A DNA stretch of 64,000 nucleotides from Nitrosomonas ureae (GCF_900206265.1 NZ_LT907782.1:1-64000); one strand, 5' to 3'; counted from the stretch's first letter, positions 29,172 to 38,798 are shown. Notes: generated from the sequence alone by a model not told the origin. Program-made: numbers and translations.

Positions 29172-29364
29172 GATTATTCCTTTTATAGTGATTAATCTTT
29201 GAAGCCAAATGTTTTGTAAAAACCTTGAGCGGTTATTTGAAAAAACACGCTGACTATCGTTTATTATTACTGCTTTTTAGGTAAAGGGTGTGCGATTTTT
29301 ATCGCTGGTACTGGATTGGAATCGTGCTGCAGACAACCCAAACTAACTAATTTCGGGCTTAAAC

Positions 29365-29637
29365 ATGGATTACAAAATACTATTAATGGTTTTTGCTACG
29401 GTATTTATCGCGGAGTTGGGCGACAAAACGCAATTGGCGACTCTGCTGTTTGCTGCTGACAAGGAGGTGAGCAAATGGACGGTGTTTATCGGCGCATCAC
29501 TTGCGCTGATTGCAACTTCCGCGATTGGTGTGCTTGCGGGTAGTTTTATTTCAGATCACATCAGCGCAAAACATCTGCACTATACTGCAGGAGTAGGGTT
29601 TATCCTGATTGGTGTGTGGACGTTGATAAGGACCTAA
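29365..29637 (+). CDS. Half-size TMEM165/Gdt1 family Mn/Ca exporter
   Basis: A 90-residue membrane protein carrying a single copy of the family signature Glu-x-Gly-Asp-(Lys/Arg)-Thr (here FIAELGDKTQLATLL near residues 13-27). Three hydrophobic segments are seen. Full-length members contain two inverted copies; half-size bacterial versions probably work as dimers. Members export Mn or Ca. No second half-size gene is adjacent. An obvious yybP-ykoY manganese riboswitch was not seen upstream. Confidence 0.85.
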   Translation: MDYKILLMVFATVFIAELGDKTQLATLLFAADKEVSKWTVFIGASLALIATSAIGVLAGSFISDHISAKHLHYTAGVGFILIGVWTLIRT

Positions 29638-29691
29638 TTCAAATTCAAAATGATAATTAAAGTGATTTCGCTGAGCTCGCCGTGGGAAGAA

Positions 29692-31038
29692 TTAGTGTTG
29701 CTTGTTTTTCTTTAGACGCAGAACGACACACAGACCGCCGGTTGAATTATTCTCAATTAACAACTCCCCGCCATAAACCTGGATGATATCGCGCACAATC
29801 GCTAAGCCGATGCCGTGACCGGGCGTGGATTGATCGGCGCGCACGCCGCGTTCGAGAATTCTGGCGATCTCAGGAGACCGAATTCCGGGGCCGTCATCTT
29901 TGACCTGGATGATTACATGATTTTCCTGATAGCCCGCGGATAAATGGATGTTCTGACGGCACCATTTAAAAGCATTGTCGATCAAATTACCTAGTAATTC
30001 CATTAAATCTCCTTCGTCGATCTGCAAGCCAATAGTTTCATCGATTTCAATTGTGATGCATGGATTCTTGTCGCGATAGGCTTTCGTCACGGTGTTGATT
30101 ATTCGGTCGATTATCGGGCGTAGCATGATCAACCCCATACCCGGGGAGCTGCCAGCCGTTGCGGCACGGCGCAATTGATACTGGATGGTGTTATCCATGC
30201 GGTCAATTTGTTCCTGAATCGTTTTTTGCCGGATGGTTTCATCTTCTTCGCTTTGGATTGTACCCTGCAAAACGGCGAGCGGTGTTTTGAGGCTGTGCGC
30301 CAAGTCTGCAAGACCATTACGATAACGTTTCTGCTGCTTATGTTCGTGGTTGATCAAAGAGTTGATGCTATCGGTTAATAATTGTATTTCACGAGGATAA
30401 TTACCTTTCAGTTTTTCCTGTTGCCCAGACTCTATTGCAGCAAGCTCAGTCGATACCTTGCGTAGCGGTTGTAAGCCCCAATGCAATACCAGCATTTGTG
30501 TTGCTAATAGGAAAATGGCCATGATACTCAACCAACCCCACAAATCTTCCCGATAGCGTTCAACTTGCGCTTCAAACAGCACGCTATCGGTAATAACAAT
30601 AAAAGTCAGCGGATAATCTCCGGTAGGGGTTTTCCAGGCAACACCATAACGATAAATAAAATACGACTCATCATTGAGCGTGATGTGGCTAAATTCTTTT
30701 TTACCTTTCTCCAATAAAGCGATAGGCGGCATGGGTTTATTAAGCGATGAATTGGAGCGCCAGGAAATAGTATTAGTGGGATCGATAATATATGCGTAGG
30801 TGTCTGAATTGACATGACCGAGCTCAGCATCGAGCAAATTGGTTGGTACATCCAGCCCGCCGGAACCTTCTACTTCGGTGTCTCCCATGAGCATGAGCAG
30901 CTTGGCAAATAGCCGATCTTTTACGCCCAAACGCGCACTATCATAAAAAGCACGGTCCAGAGTCAGCGCAATTCCCATGATAAAAACCAGCAGAACCAGG
31001 GTTGCGCTGAATAGGATGCGCCGGTTTAATGACATCAT
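29692..31038 (-). CDS. PhoQ-like sensor histidine kinase
   Basis: Membrane histidine kinase of 448 residues. Two membrane helices (about 8-26 and 168-190) flank a periplasmic sensor domain with TYAYIIDPTNTISWRS. The HisKA segment GLADLAHSLKTPLAVLQGT holds the phosphorylated His, and HATPase motifs NLIDNAFKWC, VKDDGPGI and GHGIGLAIVRDI follow. Overall organisation resembles PhoQ. It overlaps the regulator gene by 4 bp, so the pair is co-translated. Confidence 0.9.
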   Translation of the reverse strand: MMSLNRRILFSATLVLLVFIMGIALTLDRAFYDSARLGVKDRLFAKLLMLMGDTEVEGSGGLDVPTNLLDAELGHVNSDTYAYIIDPTNTISWRSNSSLNKPMPPIALLEKGKKEFSHITLNDESYFIYRYGVAWKTPTGDYPLTFIVITDSVLFEAQVERYREDLWGWLSIMAIFLLATQMLVLHWGLQPLRKVSTELAAIESGQQEKLKGNYPREIQLLTDSINSLINHEHKQQKRYRNGLADLAHSLKTPLAVLQGTIQSEEDETIRQKTIQEQIDRMDNTIQYQLRRAATAGSSPGMGLIMLRPIIDRIINTVTKAYRDKNPCITIEIDETIGLQIDEGDLMELLGNLIDNAFKWCRQNIHLSAGYQENHVIIQVKDDGPGIRSPEIARILERGVRADQSTPGHGIGLAIVRDIIQVYGGELLIENNSTGGLCVVLRLKKNKQH

Positions 31039-31721
31039 GACGATTTATTGCATTCCAGGGTAAAGCGATAACCGCGGCCGCGCATGGTTTCAATGGGATT
31101 CAAAGTGCCATCGGGATCGAGTTTGCGGCGCAACCGGCCGATCATGACCTCAAGCACATTACTGTCGCGATCTTCGTCGTGTGGATAAAGGTAGTCGGAT
31201 AATGTGTGCTTGGAGAGAATCTCGCCGTGATGGCGTACCAATTCTTCCAGCAGGCGATATTCAAACGAGGTGAGCTCGATTTCTACCTCGTTGATGGCAA
31301 CGGATTGAGTCGTGACATCCACTGTAATGGGGCCACATTTTAAGAGTGTCTGCGGTATGCCGGTCGCACGACGCAGCAATGCTTTTACTCTGGCCAGCAA
31401 TTCTTCCATTTGAAATGGTTTGGTCAGATAATCATCCGCACCCATTTCCAGACCTTGTACTTTATCTTGCCAACTGCTGCGAGCGGTCAGGATAAGAATG
31501 GGCAGCAGATTACCCTGTTCACGCAGCGCTTTTATAATTTCCAGACCGGATTTTCCGGGCAAGCCGATATCAATGATGGCGGCATCCAGAGGGTATTCTG
31601 AAGCAAGAAATAGGCCTTCATCGCCATCGCTGCATGTGTCGATCATATAGCCCGCGGTTTCCAGCCGCTGACGAATCTGGTTTTGTAACCTGATTTCATC
31701 TTCAATGACCAGAATGCGCAT
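31035..31721 (-). CDS. PhoP-like response regulator (OmpR family)
   Basis: 228-residue regulator with a receiver domain (VIEDE acid pair, phospho-acceptor Asp51 in AAIIDIGLPG, Lys in DYLTKPF) and a winged-helix DNA-binding domain (about 128-222, LTSFEYRLLEELVRHHGEIL and VMIGRLRRKLD). An AGGAG site precedes the ATG. Acts with the downstream kinase; the PepSY protein encoded 71 bp upstream on the same strand is probably part of the unit. Confidence 0.93.
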   Translation of the reverse strand: MRILVIEDEIRLQNQIRQRLETAGYMIDTCSDGDEGLFLASEYPLDAAIIDIGLPGKSGLEIIKALREQGNLLPILILTARSSWQDKVQGLEMGADDYLTKPFQMEELLARVKALLRRATGIPQTLLKCGPITVDVTTQSVAINEVEIELTSFEYRLLEELVRHHGEILSKHTLSDYLYPHDEDRDSNVLEVMIGRLRRKLDPDGTLNPIETMRGRGYRFTLECNKSS

Positions 31722-31792
31722 CGTTTACTCCTGAGATACCGGGTAAAAAAGATTAAACCTGTTTAAGGTCGTGAGTTTCATGTCCAATTGAA

Positions 31793-32101
31793 TTAGTGAG
31801 CGACTATCACAGAACCATCTTGTACATTGATCAGTACCGTCTGGATTGCGCCTTGGTCGCTGAGTATTTTAACGCGGTAGGTATGGCCGACCTGATTAAT
31901 CGCCAACACCCGACCTTTGAAATGTTGTTGTGCGATAAGAATCGCTTTTTGTTCTGTGATTCCGGCTGCTGTGCCGTTCCCGGTACTGATACGATGATAG
32001 TTTGCCAGGTTGTTTTGCCAGTCTGCTAGGGTTAGTGTGCTCGGGGCAATCAATGCCATCATCATTACTAAAACTTTCCACTTTCTATTCATATCGACCA
32101 T
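31793..32101 (-). CDS. Periplasmic PepSY-domain protein
   Basis: A 102-residue exported protein with a signal peptide (KVLVMMMALIAPSTLTLA) and one PepSY domain (about 45-100, ITEQKAILIAQQHFKGRVLA, YRVKILSDQGAIQTVLIN). PepSY proteins often accompany PhoPQ-type systems and may modulate periplasmic sensing. The ATG at 32092 is an alternative start. It is the first gene of the PepSY-phoP-phoQ unit. Confidence 0.87.
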   Translation of the reverse strand: MVDMNRKWKVLVMMMALIAPSTLTLADWQNNLANYHRISTGNGTAAGITEQKAILIAQQHFKGRVLAINQVGHTYRVKILSDQGAIQTVLINVQDGSVIVAH

Positions 32102-32172
32102 TCCATTTTCTGGAGATAGTAATCAAGCTGCAACAGGTATATTGTTTTAATACCTGTTGCTGACCGTGCTTG

Positions 32173-32487
32173 TCAGAAGCGTATCATAAAATCCATATTC
32201 CCGGCACCGATGCCCATTATCGCTTGAGGAAGGGGGATGTACACCGGTGCAGGATAGTAATTATAACTATATCGCGGCTGCGGATAGTAAGGTTGGTAAT
32301 AACCGCGAGGCTGGCTATATATATAACTATATCCACCATGATTGTGGTGATGGTGATGCCCATGACTATGTCCATGATGGTGTCTATGATGTCCTCTGCC
32401 TGCTTGTGCTAATGTTGGAGTAGCTAAAGTAATTGCAAATAGTATGCTAAGTAGCAGGCTGGTCAGTTTTGTTTTTTGAGCATCCAT
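32173..32487 (-). CDS. Secreted His- and Tyr-rich protein
   Basis: A 104-residue protein with a signal peptide (LLLSILFAITLATPTLAQA), a dense histidine cluster (GHHRHHHGHSHGHHHHHNHG, about residues 32-51) and a Tyr/Pro-rich tail. The composition suggests periplasmic or surface binding of Ni, Cu or Zn; no enzyme domain is visible. A clear ribosome-binding site (GAAGGAG) precedes the ATG. It lies just upstream of the PepSY-PhoPQ genes on the same strand. Confidence 0.8.
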   Translation of the reverse strand: MDAQKTKLTSLLLSILFAITLATPTLAQAGRGHHRHHHGHSHGHHHHHNHGGYSYIYSQPRGYYQPYYPQPRYSYNYYPAPVYIPLPQAIMGIGAGNMDFMIRF

Positions 32488-32656
32488 GATATTTCTCCTT
32501 CAGTTATTCGTTTTAGGTGTATTCCTGATGATGTCAATTTACATATGGCACCATGAATGGGAACTGAATGAGAAATGAAAGAGCGTAAAAAATCAGTTCT
32601 TGATATAAAGAATCGATTAAGAGTTACCGGTCAGAATGTGGAGATATGATCAATTT

Positions 32657-32700
32657 TCGGAGGGATCTCCGAATAAGGGCTCTGGATTTTTCCAGAGCCC
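32657..32700. terminator. Paired hairpins, probable terminator
   Basis: Two adjacent stems: TCGGAG-GGAT-CTCCGA (32657-32672) and GGGCTCTGGA-TTTT-TCCAGAGCCC (32677-32700, a perfect 10-bp stem). The second is strong; no long T-tract adjoins it. Placed between the minus-strand lipoprotein gene and the His-rich gene, it could end transcription from the lipoprotein. Confidence 0.6.
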
Positions 32701-32831
32701 AGTTGAAAACAGTTTTTTAAATTTCTGATTGCAATCTTTTTATCAAAAAGAAACAGCTAATTACTTGTTTTCTGATTTATTGCTGTGATTGCAATTTAAT
32801 TATTTGTTTTTCTTGGTTTTGCCAGAAAATT

Positions 32832-32963
32832 TTATTGAGAATCTCCCTCTTTATTATCTTTATAAAGGCTTGGTGGGTATTGGCCAGGCTTACCTTCGCC
32901 CCCACATGCGGTTAAAGGGAGTGTGAACGCTAAGAGAACTGCTGCTAATAGTAAATATTTCAT
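32832..32963 (-). CDS. Small lipoprotein
   Basis: A 43-residue protein starting at the ATG at 32963 with GGAGA upstream. It is a signal peptide (MKYLLLAAVLLAFTLPLTAC) with lipobox LTAC, followed by a short polar tail (GGEGKPGQYPPSLYKDNKEG). Such tiny lipoproteins of the LptM/YifL kind are common in proteobacteria, but the tail lacks a motif I can assign. The longer frame starting at 33035 lacks a ribosome-binding site. Confidence 0.65.
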   Translation of the reverse strand: MKYLLLAAVLLAFTLPLTACGGEGKPGQYPPSLYKDNKEGDSQ

Positions 32964-33750
32964 GAGAATCTCCTTTGTTATTAAAATTAAAAAATGTTTA
33001 TAAACAAATTTAATGTCACGTTGAAACTTTATCAATTACAAACCATATCTAAAATCTTTTTCCGGAATTAAGCCCTTCTAAAATACCAAAATATGGTTTT
33101 ATTCGAATAAGAAAAGCACTTACTCATATTTAGGATAACACTAAAAAAACGAGTATGGAATGGAAATGCATCAGATGACTGTGTCGTGGATGATATGGTG
33201 GAGTGTTTTATTTAGCGTTGGCAGCAAGGAATTTGATCTTTGTTATTGTAATTATTAGGTATTTATAGTATCGCCAGACACTATTAAATAAGAATAAGTT
33301 TTTCATATCAGCTGTCGGAATTTTTTACGTATTACAGGAATTTTTGATTTTGAATGAGAAAAGAAGCGGGTGCGGAAAGTTTTACCGGTTGCAAGGGGAT
33401 AAAAGCATGGTCTTTCTTTACTATGTTATTGGAGTGGAGACGGATATTGAGAAGGTAAATATATTATTTCTATTCATAAATCAGACGATAGAAGAGCAGG
33501 ATATCTGTTGGTTTATGATGTTATTAGTGACGTAATAACTTAATATGAGATAGTTGATTGATCATGCTTTGCGCATGAATACTTCGCCGGACTTCTGGTA
33601 ATTTGTTGTAGATAATGCTAAGCGAGCTCGATTGTGATGACATTCATAATCTTATCAGAAATAAGCTTGACACTTGTTTATGTCGCAAGCAAACTCAAGC
33701 GTATGCGTGTTACAGCTGTATGTATTAATTATTAATATGAGTTTATTTTT
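32964..33750. other. Long intergenic region with no clear gene
   Basis: About 790 AT-rich bases. A 63-codon frame at 33344-33535 has no domain, signal peptide or good ribosome-binding site and is not accepted. No tRNA, riboswitch or IS end was recognised. Confidence 0.5.
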
Positions 33751-34452
33751 ATGAGATTGGCTGAATTGATGTACAGGGATTTTTTTAACAAAACGTTTGA
33801 TCAGCTGAAAGCTTCGCTGCGCTTGCTGATCATTCCTTATATGATTGTGTCCGTTGCTCTTTTTTCGGTTTGGTTAATCAGCCGGCACTACGATATATTG
33901 ATCGATAATTTTTTCCGGGAACCGGCTGCAATACTTAAATTTAATCCGTTTCTCGGAATCATGTCCAATCTGGGCGTGTTGCTCTGGACATTCGCGGCAG
34001 CGATTTGCTTATTTGTGGCAGTGCTACTGATGAAAAATGGCAGCAGGAAGATCGGGGCATATTTGTTATATTCAGGAATACTGACCTTTGTGTTACTGGT
34101 GGATGATTTCTGCTTGCTGCACGAGCATATTTTTCCGCAATATTTAAATGTGTCCGAGAAGGTTTTTTATGGGGCGTATATTTTGGCAATGCTGTTCTTT
34201 TTTATCCTCTTTGCCAAGATTATTTTGCAGACGGATTACATCATTCTATTAATAGCGTGTGCTTTCCTGGCATTATCCATCGTGGCTGATTTGGTATTGC
34301 GACAAACAGGTATTGCAGTTTTGATCGAAGATGGTTTCAAGCTGTTTGGCATCGTCACGTGGTTGATTTACTTCTCTCGTACCTGCTATCAACAAACAGT
34401 GATATTACTCAAACAACCCAGCCAACCTGGAGCGGGAGTTGAAAGGGATTAA
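33751..34452 (+). CDS. Unknown polytopic membrane protein with DD-HE motif
   Basis: A 233-residue protein with about six hydrophobic segments (LLIIPYMIVSVALFSVWLI, VLLWTFAAAICLFVAVLLM, YGAYILAMLFFFILFAKIIL among them). Polar residues sit within or beside the helices: Asp-Asp then His-Glu in LLVDDFCLLHEHIF, and Glu-Asp in LIEDGFKLFGIV. This layout resembles metal-dependent intramembrane hydrolases (CREST/ceramidase type), but I cannot assign a family by eye. It stands alone beside the photolyase gene (convergent). Confidence 0.7.
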   Translation: MRLAELMYRDFFNKTFDQLKASLRLLIIPYMIVSVALFSVWLISRHYDILIDNFFREPAAILKFNPFLGIMSNLGVLLWTFAAAICLFVAVLLMKNGSRKIGAYLLYSGILTFVLLVDDFCLLHEHIFPQYLNVSEKVFYGAYILAMLFFFILFAKIILQTDYIILLIACAFLALSIVADLVLRQTGIAVLIEDGFKLFGIVTWLIYFSRTCYQQTVILLKQPSQPGAGVERD

Positions 34453-34479
34453 TCTGTCAGTTTCTTACCATTTATTCGG

Positions 34480-35784
34480 TTAGCCGATAGCCTGTTGATA
34501 TGTTTCTAAGCAGCGCGCCCGCGCGTCTGTGTGTTTAATCATCGGTGCTGGATAAGTTGGCGTGCTCCAATCGTTTACCCAAGTCTGAATATAGCTGAAG
34601 TTTTTATCGAATTTTTTGATTTGTGTTTCAGGATTGAAGATTCTGAAATAAGGCGCGGCATCCACACCGCAACCTGCCACCCATTGCCAGTTTCCAACAT
34701 TGCTTGCCATGTCGTAATCCAGTAATTTTTCTGCAAAATAGGCTTCTCCCCAGCGCCAATCGATCAATAGGTGTTTGCACAAAAAACTGGCGGTGATCAT
34801 GCGCACCCGGTTGTGCATGGTGCCGGTTGCATTGATCTGGCGCATGCCCGCATCAACAAGGGGATAACCGGTCATTCCTTTGCACCAGCGCTCGAAATCT
34901 GCTGCGCTATTGCGCCATTGAATGCGATCATAGCGCGGTTTGAAACTGCTATTTTGTGTATGCGGGAAATGCCATAGGATTTGACTGAAGAATTCGCGCC
35001 AGATCAGCTCATTGCCGAAGATATCGTTACTGGTGTTCAATGCTTGCTGAAATACTTGCCGAATACTAATCGTGCCGAATCGTAAATGTGGACCCAACAG
35101 CGATGTAGCGGTTAATGCAGGAAAATCCCTATCGTGTGCGTAATGTTGCAGTAGTTTCGTGTCCAATTGATGCGCTGGAATGGTTACGGCAGATCGCACA
35201 AAACCAATATCAGTTAGAGAGAGATTAGGTGAATGCAAATGCTTAATCATATTTCCCAATTTTTCCGAGGTTGAATAAGCTCTCAGTGTGGTCTCACTCT
35301 GAACCTTTCTCCATTTGTGCATATAGGGGGTATACACGACATAGGGGCCACCCGAATCCTTGGCGATCTCATTTTTCTCAAATAACACATGGTCTTTATA
35401 GGTATTAAAAGCCACCGATCGTGCTTTCAACCATTGACATACGGCTTCGTCGCGTTCGCGCGCGTAGGGTTCATAGTCGTGATTGGCATATACCGTTGTG
35501 ACAGAGTGTAACCGCAGGATTTGATCGAAAACTTCTACGGGGCTGCCATAATAGAGCGCGATCGAACTTGAATATTTTTTCTCCAGCTGCGTACGAAGGG
35601 TTTGCAAGGTGTCGTAGATGAAGGTAACACGTGCATCGTTTTCAGGTAATCCTGTCAAGATTGATGGATCAAAAATAAAAATCGGCAACACCGGTTGCCC
35701 GGATGCTAACGCATGTGACAATCCGACATTGTCATCCAGACGCAGATCGCGCCGGAACCAAAAAACAACCAGTGGTGTACTCAT
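34480..35784 (-). CDS. phr: Deoxyribodipyrimidine photo-lyase
   Basis: Light-dependent repair enzyme for cyclobutane pyrimidine dimers. The N-terminal photolyase domain starts VFWFRRDLRLDDN, and the FAD-binding domain contains ELIWREFFSQILWHFP, TGYPLVDAGMRQINATGTMH, and the stretch DYDMASNVGNWQWVAG. Length 434 is slightly short for CPD photolyase (about 450-480) but all core motifs are kept. It lies 32 bp downstream of the epimerase gene on the same strand. Confidence 0.93.
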   Translation of the reverse strand: MSTPLVVFWFRRDLRLDDNVGLSHALASGQPVLPIFIFDPSILTGLPENDARVTFIYDTLQTLRTQLEKKYSSSIALYYGSPVEVFDQILRLHSVTTVYANHDYEPYARERDEAVCQWLKARSVAFNTYKDHVLFEKNEIAKDSGGPYVVYTPYMHKWRKVQSETTLRAYSTSEKLGNMIKHLHSPNLSLTDIGFVRSAVTIPAHQLDTKLLQHYAHDRDFPALTATSLLGPHLRFGTISIRQVFQQALNTSNDIFGNELIWREFFSQILWHFPHTQNSSFKPRYDRIQWRNSAADFERWCKGMTGYPLVDAGMRQINATGTMHNRVRMITASFLCKHLLIDWRWGEAYFAEKLLDYDMASNVGNWQWVAGCGVDAAPYFRIFNPETQIKKFDKNFSYIQTWVNDWSTPTYPAPMIKHTDARARCLETYQQAIG

Positions 35785-35816
35785 CGATATGATATGACAG
35801 GTTTTAACGTGAAGAT

Positions 35817-36725
35817 TCAGCTTTCGGTAAACAAATCAGCCAGCGCAGCCGGTAAATGATCAAATTTGAATTTGAAGCCATAGTCTTCCAGAAGTCGTTT
35901 GGGTGTAATGTGATAGCTGTTTAAAGCTAACGCAGCGGCTTCGCCCAATGCCAGTTTCAGGATAAATGCCGGGGTGGGGAAGAAGGCGGAGCGATGCAGT
36001 GCCTTGCCAAGCGCAGTGGCAAATTCGCGATAGCGTACAGGATTGGGTGACACGGCATTCACCGGGCCATGATAGCGCGTATCCAGCGCAGCTTCGTAAA
36101 AGACCGAAACCAGGTCATCGATATGTATCCACGGTAACCATTGCCGACCATTGCCGACAGGTCCACCCAACCCTAGCTTGAATATCGGCAGGAGCTTTTT
36201 CAGCATGCCGCCATCGCCCAGTACGACACCGGTTCGAATACAGACCCGACGCACTTTGCTGTGTTCAATTCTGGAGGCTTCCTGTTCCCAGTCGTGGCAA
36301 AGAGCTTGCATAAAACTGAGCCTCTCCGGTATAACATAGGATTCGTCGTACAGATCATCGCCTGTGCCTGGATAAATGCCAATTGCTGAGCCGCAGACAA
36401 AGGTGTGCAGGCTTTCAGGTGCAGCAGCGACTAATTTGCGAGTGCTGAGGATACGTGAAGCATAAATCTCGTGCTTGCGTGCTTCGGTCCAACGGCCATT
36501 TCCCAGATTCTCACCCATCAAATTGATGATGATCTGACAATCGTGCAATGCCTCAACAGGGAAGTCTTGCGTCGCGTAGTCCCAATCAAATGCAGGGGCA
36601 TCGAGAGTGTGGCTTGCACGTTTGCCGTCACGGCTCAATATCCTGACCGTGTGATGTTCCCGCTGCAACCGTTGTACCAGATGATGGCCGATGAAACCTG
36701 TCGCGCCCGTTATAAGTATGATCAT
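35817..36725 (-). CDS. TIGR01777-family SDR epimerase (YfcH-like)
   Basis: Nucleotide-sugar-epimerase-like SDR protein with N-terminal Rossmann motif ITGATGFIGHHLV, the family element INLMGENLGNGRWTEARK, and a C-terminal DUF1731 region (LALNSYHITPKRLLEDYGFK). I place the start at the ATG at 36725; an in-frame upstream start would add 15 residues not seen in the family. Substrate unknown. Pairing with photolyase is common in proteobacteria. Confidence 0.87.
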   Translation of the reverse strand: MIILITGATGFIGHHLVQRLQREHHTVRILSRDGKRASHTLDAPAFDWDYATQDFPVEALHDCQIIINLMGENLGNGRWTEARKHEIYASRILSTRKLVAAAPESLHTFVCGSAIGIYPGTGDDLYDESYVIPERLSFMQALCHDWEQEASRIEHSKVRRVCIRTGVVLGDGGMLKKLLPIFKLGLGGPVGNGRQWLPWIHIDDLVSVFYEAALDTRYHGPVNAVSPNPVRYREFATALGKALHRSAFFPTPAFILKLALGEAAALALNSYHITPKRLLEDYGFKFKFDHLPAALADLFTES

Positions 36726-37035
36726 TTTGGTATGCTCATGGACAGATACGAAGATATATCCAGGATACACCTATTACTGATTTTTTTCAGTCCGGCTATG
36801 AGGGGATATTTGATTTTCTGTGTGCAAAAGTAGCTGGATCACTCCTGAAAATCGTTGAAGAAGGGGGTTAAACATAAATGGGCCATAAAACCCATTTACT
36901 TAAAAGCATTGAAGTAATTTTAGAGTTCTATACTTATTTGTATTTTGTTGTAAAATCATATCGGAACTTATAATTATGTTTGAGAACAATGTAATAAGTA
37001 GTAGATCCAAAACTTATTTCAGGGATGAACAAGAT

Positions 37036-37362
37036 ATGCTGTTTTCCAGTATTTTAATTATTTTAACCTTAACTTTATCCGCATGTTTGGCAGAAAGCCA
37101 TTTGCATCAGGCAATTAGATTTTCTGAGGCGTCGATAACCGCTAATGATGGAGCAACAATCGCAAAACACTCAACCACTGCAATAATTCATGCACTTTCG
37201 GTGCAAGATCAAGAATATATCTCTTCAGCTGGGCGTATTCATTTAACCATGGCCATTGTCAGTCTGGAGCAAGCGATTGAAAATGGAAATGACGATGAGG
37301 ATGATTCAGCAAGGAATGCTGCACGTGTCGCTATCGCTCATTTCAAAGAAATTAATAAATAA
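37036..37362 (+). CDS. SmbP-like small metal-binding protein
   Basis: About 108 residues, starting at an ATG with AGGGA upstream. A signal peptide with a lipobox-like end (TLTLSAC) precedes helices spaced with His and acidic residues (SHLHQAIRFSEASITANDGA, SAGRIHLTMAIVSLEQAIEN). The alternation of H/E helices at heptad spacing resembles Nitrosomonas europaea SmbP, a periplasmic Cu-binding four-helix protein, though histidines are fewer here. Function is inferred. Confidence 0.6.
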   Translation: MLFSSILIILTLTLSACLAESHLHQAIRFSEASITANDGATIAKHSTTAIIHALSVQDQEYISSAGRIHLTMAIVSLEQAIENGNDDEDDSARNAARVAIAHFKEINK

Positions 37363-37610
37363 TCTAATAAGTTAATCTGCAACACCTCAAGCGTGGCGTC
37401 GTCGACTGGCGCGCAGGGTATGACTCGAATAGTTTTCTTGGAAACTTACGGTAAAGAAATAGTCTTCCACAATGCCCTGCTTTTAACAGAAGCGTTAAGT
37501 ACGTTCTTTAGATTTAGAACCTAGTTCACATTTGTGAGCTTTTACAGGTTTATCTTTTTAGTTCCAGAATCTCTGATAAGAAACTCGGTTGCAAGCGATC
37601 AAATCTCTAT

Positions 37611-38792
37611 CTAATGCAAGTTCTTGCCATGACCTCTTGTCAGATAACTTTCCGATTGCATCTCCATCAAGCGTGAAATCGTGCGTTCAAATTCAAAGCT
37701 GATTTCCTCTCCGGTATATAGCGATTGCAGGGGTACAGCGGCTGAGCACAAGAATTTGACGCCATATTCATACAGCGCATCGATCAAATGGATGAAGCGC
37801 CTGGCTTCATTGCTGTTCTCCTGATTGAATTGCGGAATCGCAACCAAGATGACGGTATGATAGGTTCTGGCAATAGCGAGATAATCTGCAGCGCCAAGAG
37901 GGTTTGCACACAGGCGTTTAAACGAAAAAACAGCAACACCCCGCGCCGCTTTGGGAACGAACAATGTCCGGCCCTGCACCGTTAATTCTTCGCTGGGAAC
38001 CTTATCGCGGTCTTCCATACGGCGGTCGGTGAGACGGAAAAATGTGGCCGATAGCTCGTCCGTAGTGGCTTTATTAACCGGAAAGTAGTAAGTTTGCGCA
38101 CCTTTCAGGCGGTTATAGCGATAATCGACCGGGCTTTCCAGGGAAATGATCTCAAGCCTATCCTTTATTTGTTGAATGAATGGCAGAAAACGTTGGCGAT
38201 TCAAACCGTTCTTGTAGAGATCATCGGGAGGTCTATTCGAGGTTGTGACGACAACCACACCTTGCGCAAACAATTCAGTGAAAAGCCGGGTTAGTACCAT
38301 TGCATCAGCAATATCGGATACCTGGAATTCGTCAAAACATAATAACATCGAAGCATCGGCTATCTTTCTTGCGATCGCTGGAATAGGGTCAGCGTCGCTG
38401 GCGCGAAAGCCTTGTTGCGCACGTTCCCGAACTGAAAATTCATGCCAGTTCTTAAGCTGGGCATGAATATCCAGCATGAACTCATGGAAGTGAACGCGTG
38501 TCTTCGATGTGATGGGAATCGTGGTGTAAAACAGATCCATCAGCATGGATTTGCCACGTCCCACACCTCCATGAAGATAAATGCCTTTAGGCGCCGGATT
38601 ATTACTGCCAAACCAACGAAGCAATCGAATAGGCCATTTTTTTCCGATTGTGCGTGAGTTAATCAATTCACGATGTAATCGCTCCAGAGCGACAACCGCT
38701 TTGGCTTGATCGGCATCAGGTTGCAACTCGCCGGCGCTTATCAAGGCATGATATTCAGTTTCAGGGCTTTTCTGTGCGGGAGCATGTAACAT
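37611..38792 (-). CDS. zapE: Cell division ATPase ZapE
   Basis: AFG1-like AAA ATPase that acts at the division ring. Walker A GGVGRGKSMLMD (near residue 75) and Walker B LLCFDEFQVSD are clear, as is the sensor region VVTTSNRPPDDLYKNGLNR typical of the family. 393 residues, slightly longer than E. coli ZapE (375). Last gene of xthA-ampG-zapE, 6 bp after ampG. Confidence 0.93.
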   Translation of the reverse strand: MLHAPAQKSPETEYHALISAGELQPDADQAKAVVALERLHRELINSRTIGKKWPIRLLRWFGSNNPAPKGIYLHGGVGRGKSMLMDLFYTTIPITSKTRVHFHEFMLDIHAQLKNWHEFSVRERAQQGFRASDADPIPAIARKIADASMLLCFDEFQVSDIADAMVLTRLFTELFAQGVVVVTTSNRPPDDLYKNGLNRQRFLPFIQQIKDRLEIISLESPVDYRYNRLKGAQTYYFPVNKATTDELSATFFRLTDRRMEDRDKVPSEELTVQGRTLFVPKAARGVAVFSFKRLCANPLGAADYLAIARTYHTVILVAIPQFNQENSNEARRFIHLIDALYEYGVKFLCSAAVPLQSLYTGEEISFEFERTISRLMEMQSESYLTRGHGKNLH

Positions 38793-38798
38793 GTTTGA

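Noticed and set aside
29172-29364. yybP-ykoY manganese riboswitch before the Gdt1-like gene
   Set aside because: No conserved riboswitch core could be recognised by eye.
33344-33535. 63-codon plus-strand frame
   Set aside because: No domain, signal peptide, membrane helix or ribosome-binding site; isolated in AT-rich intergenic DNA.
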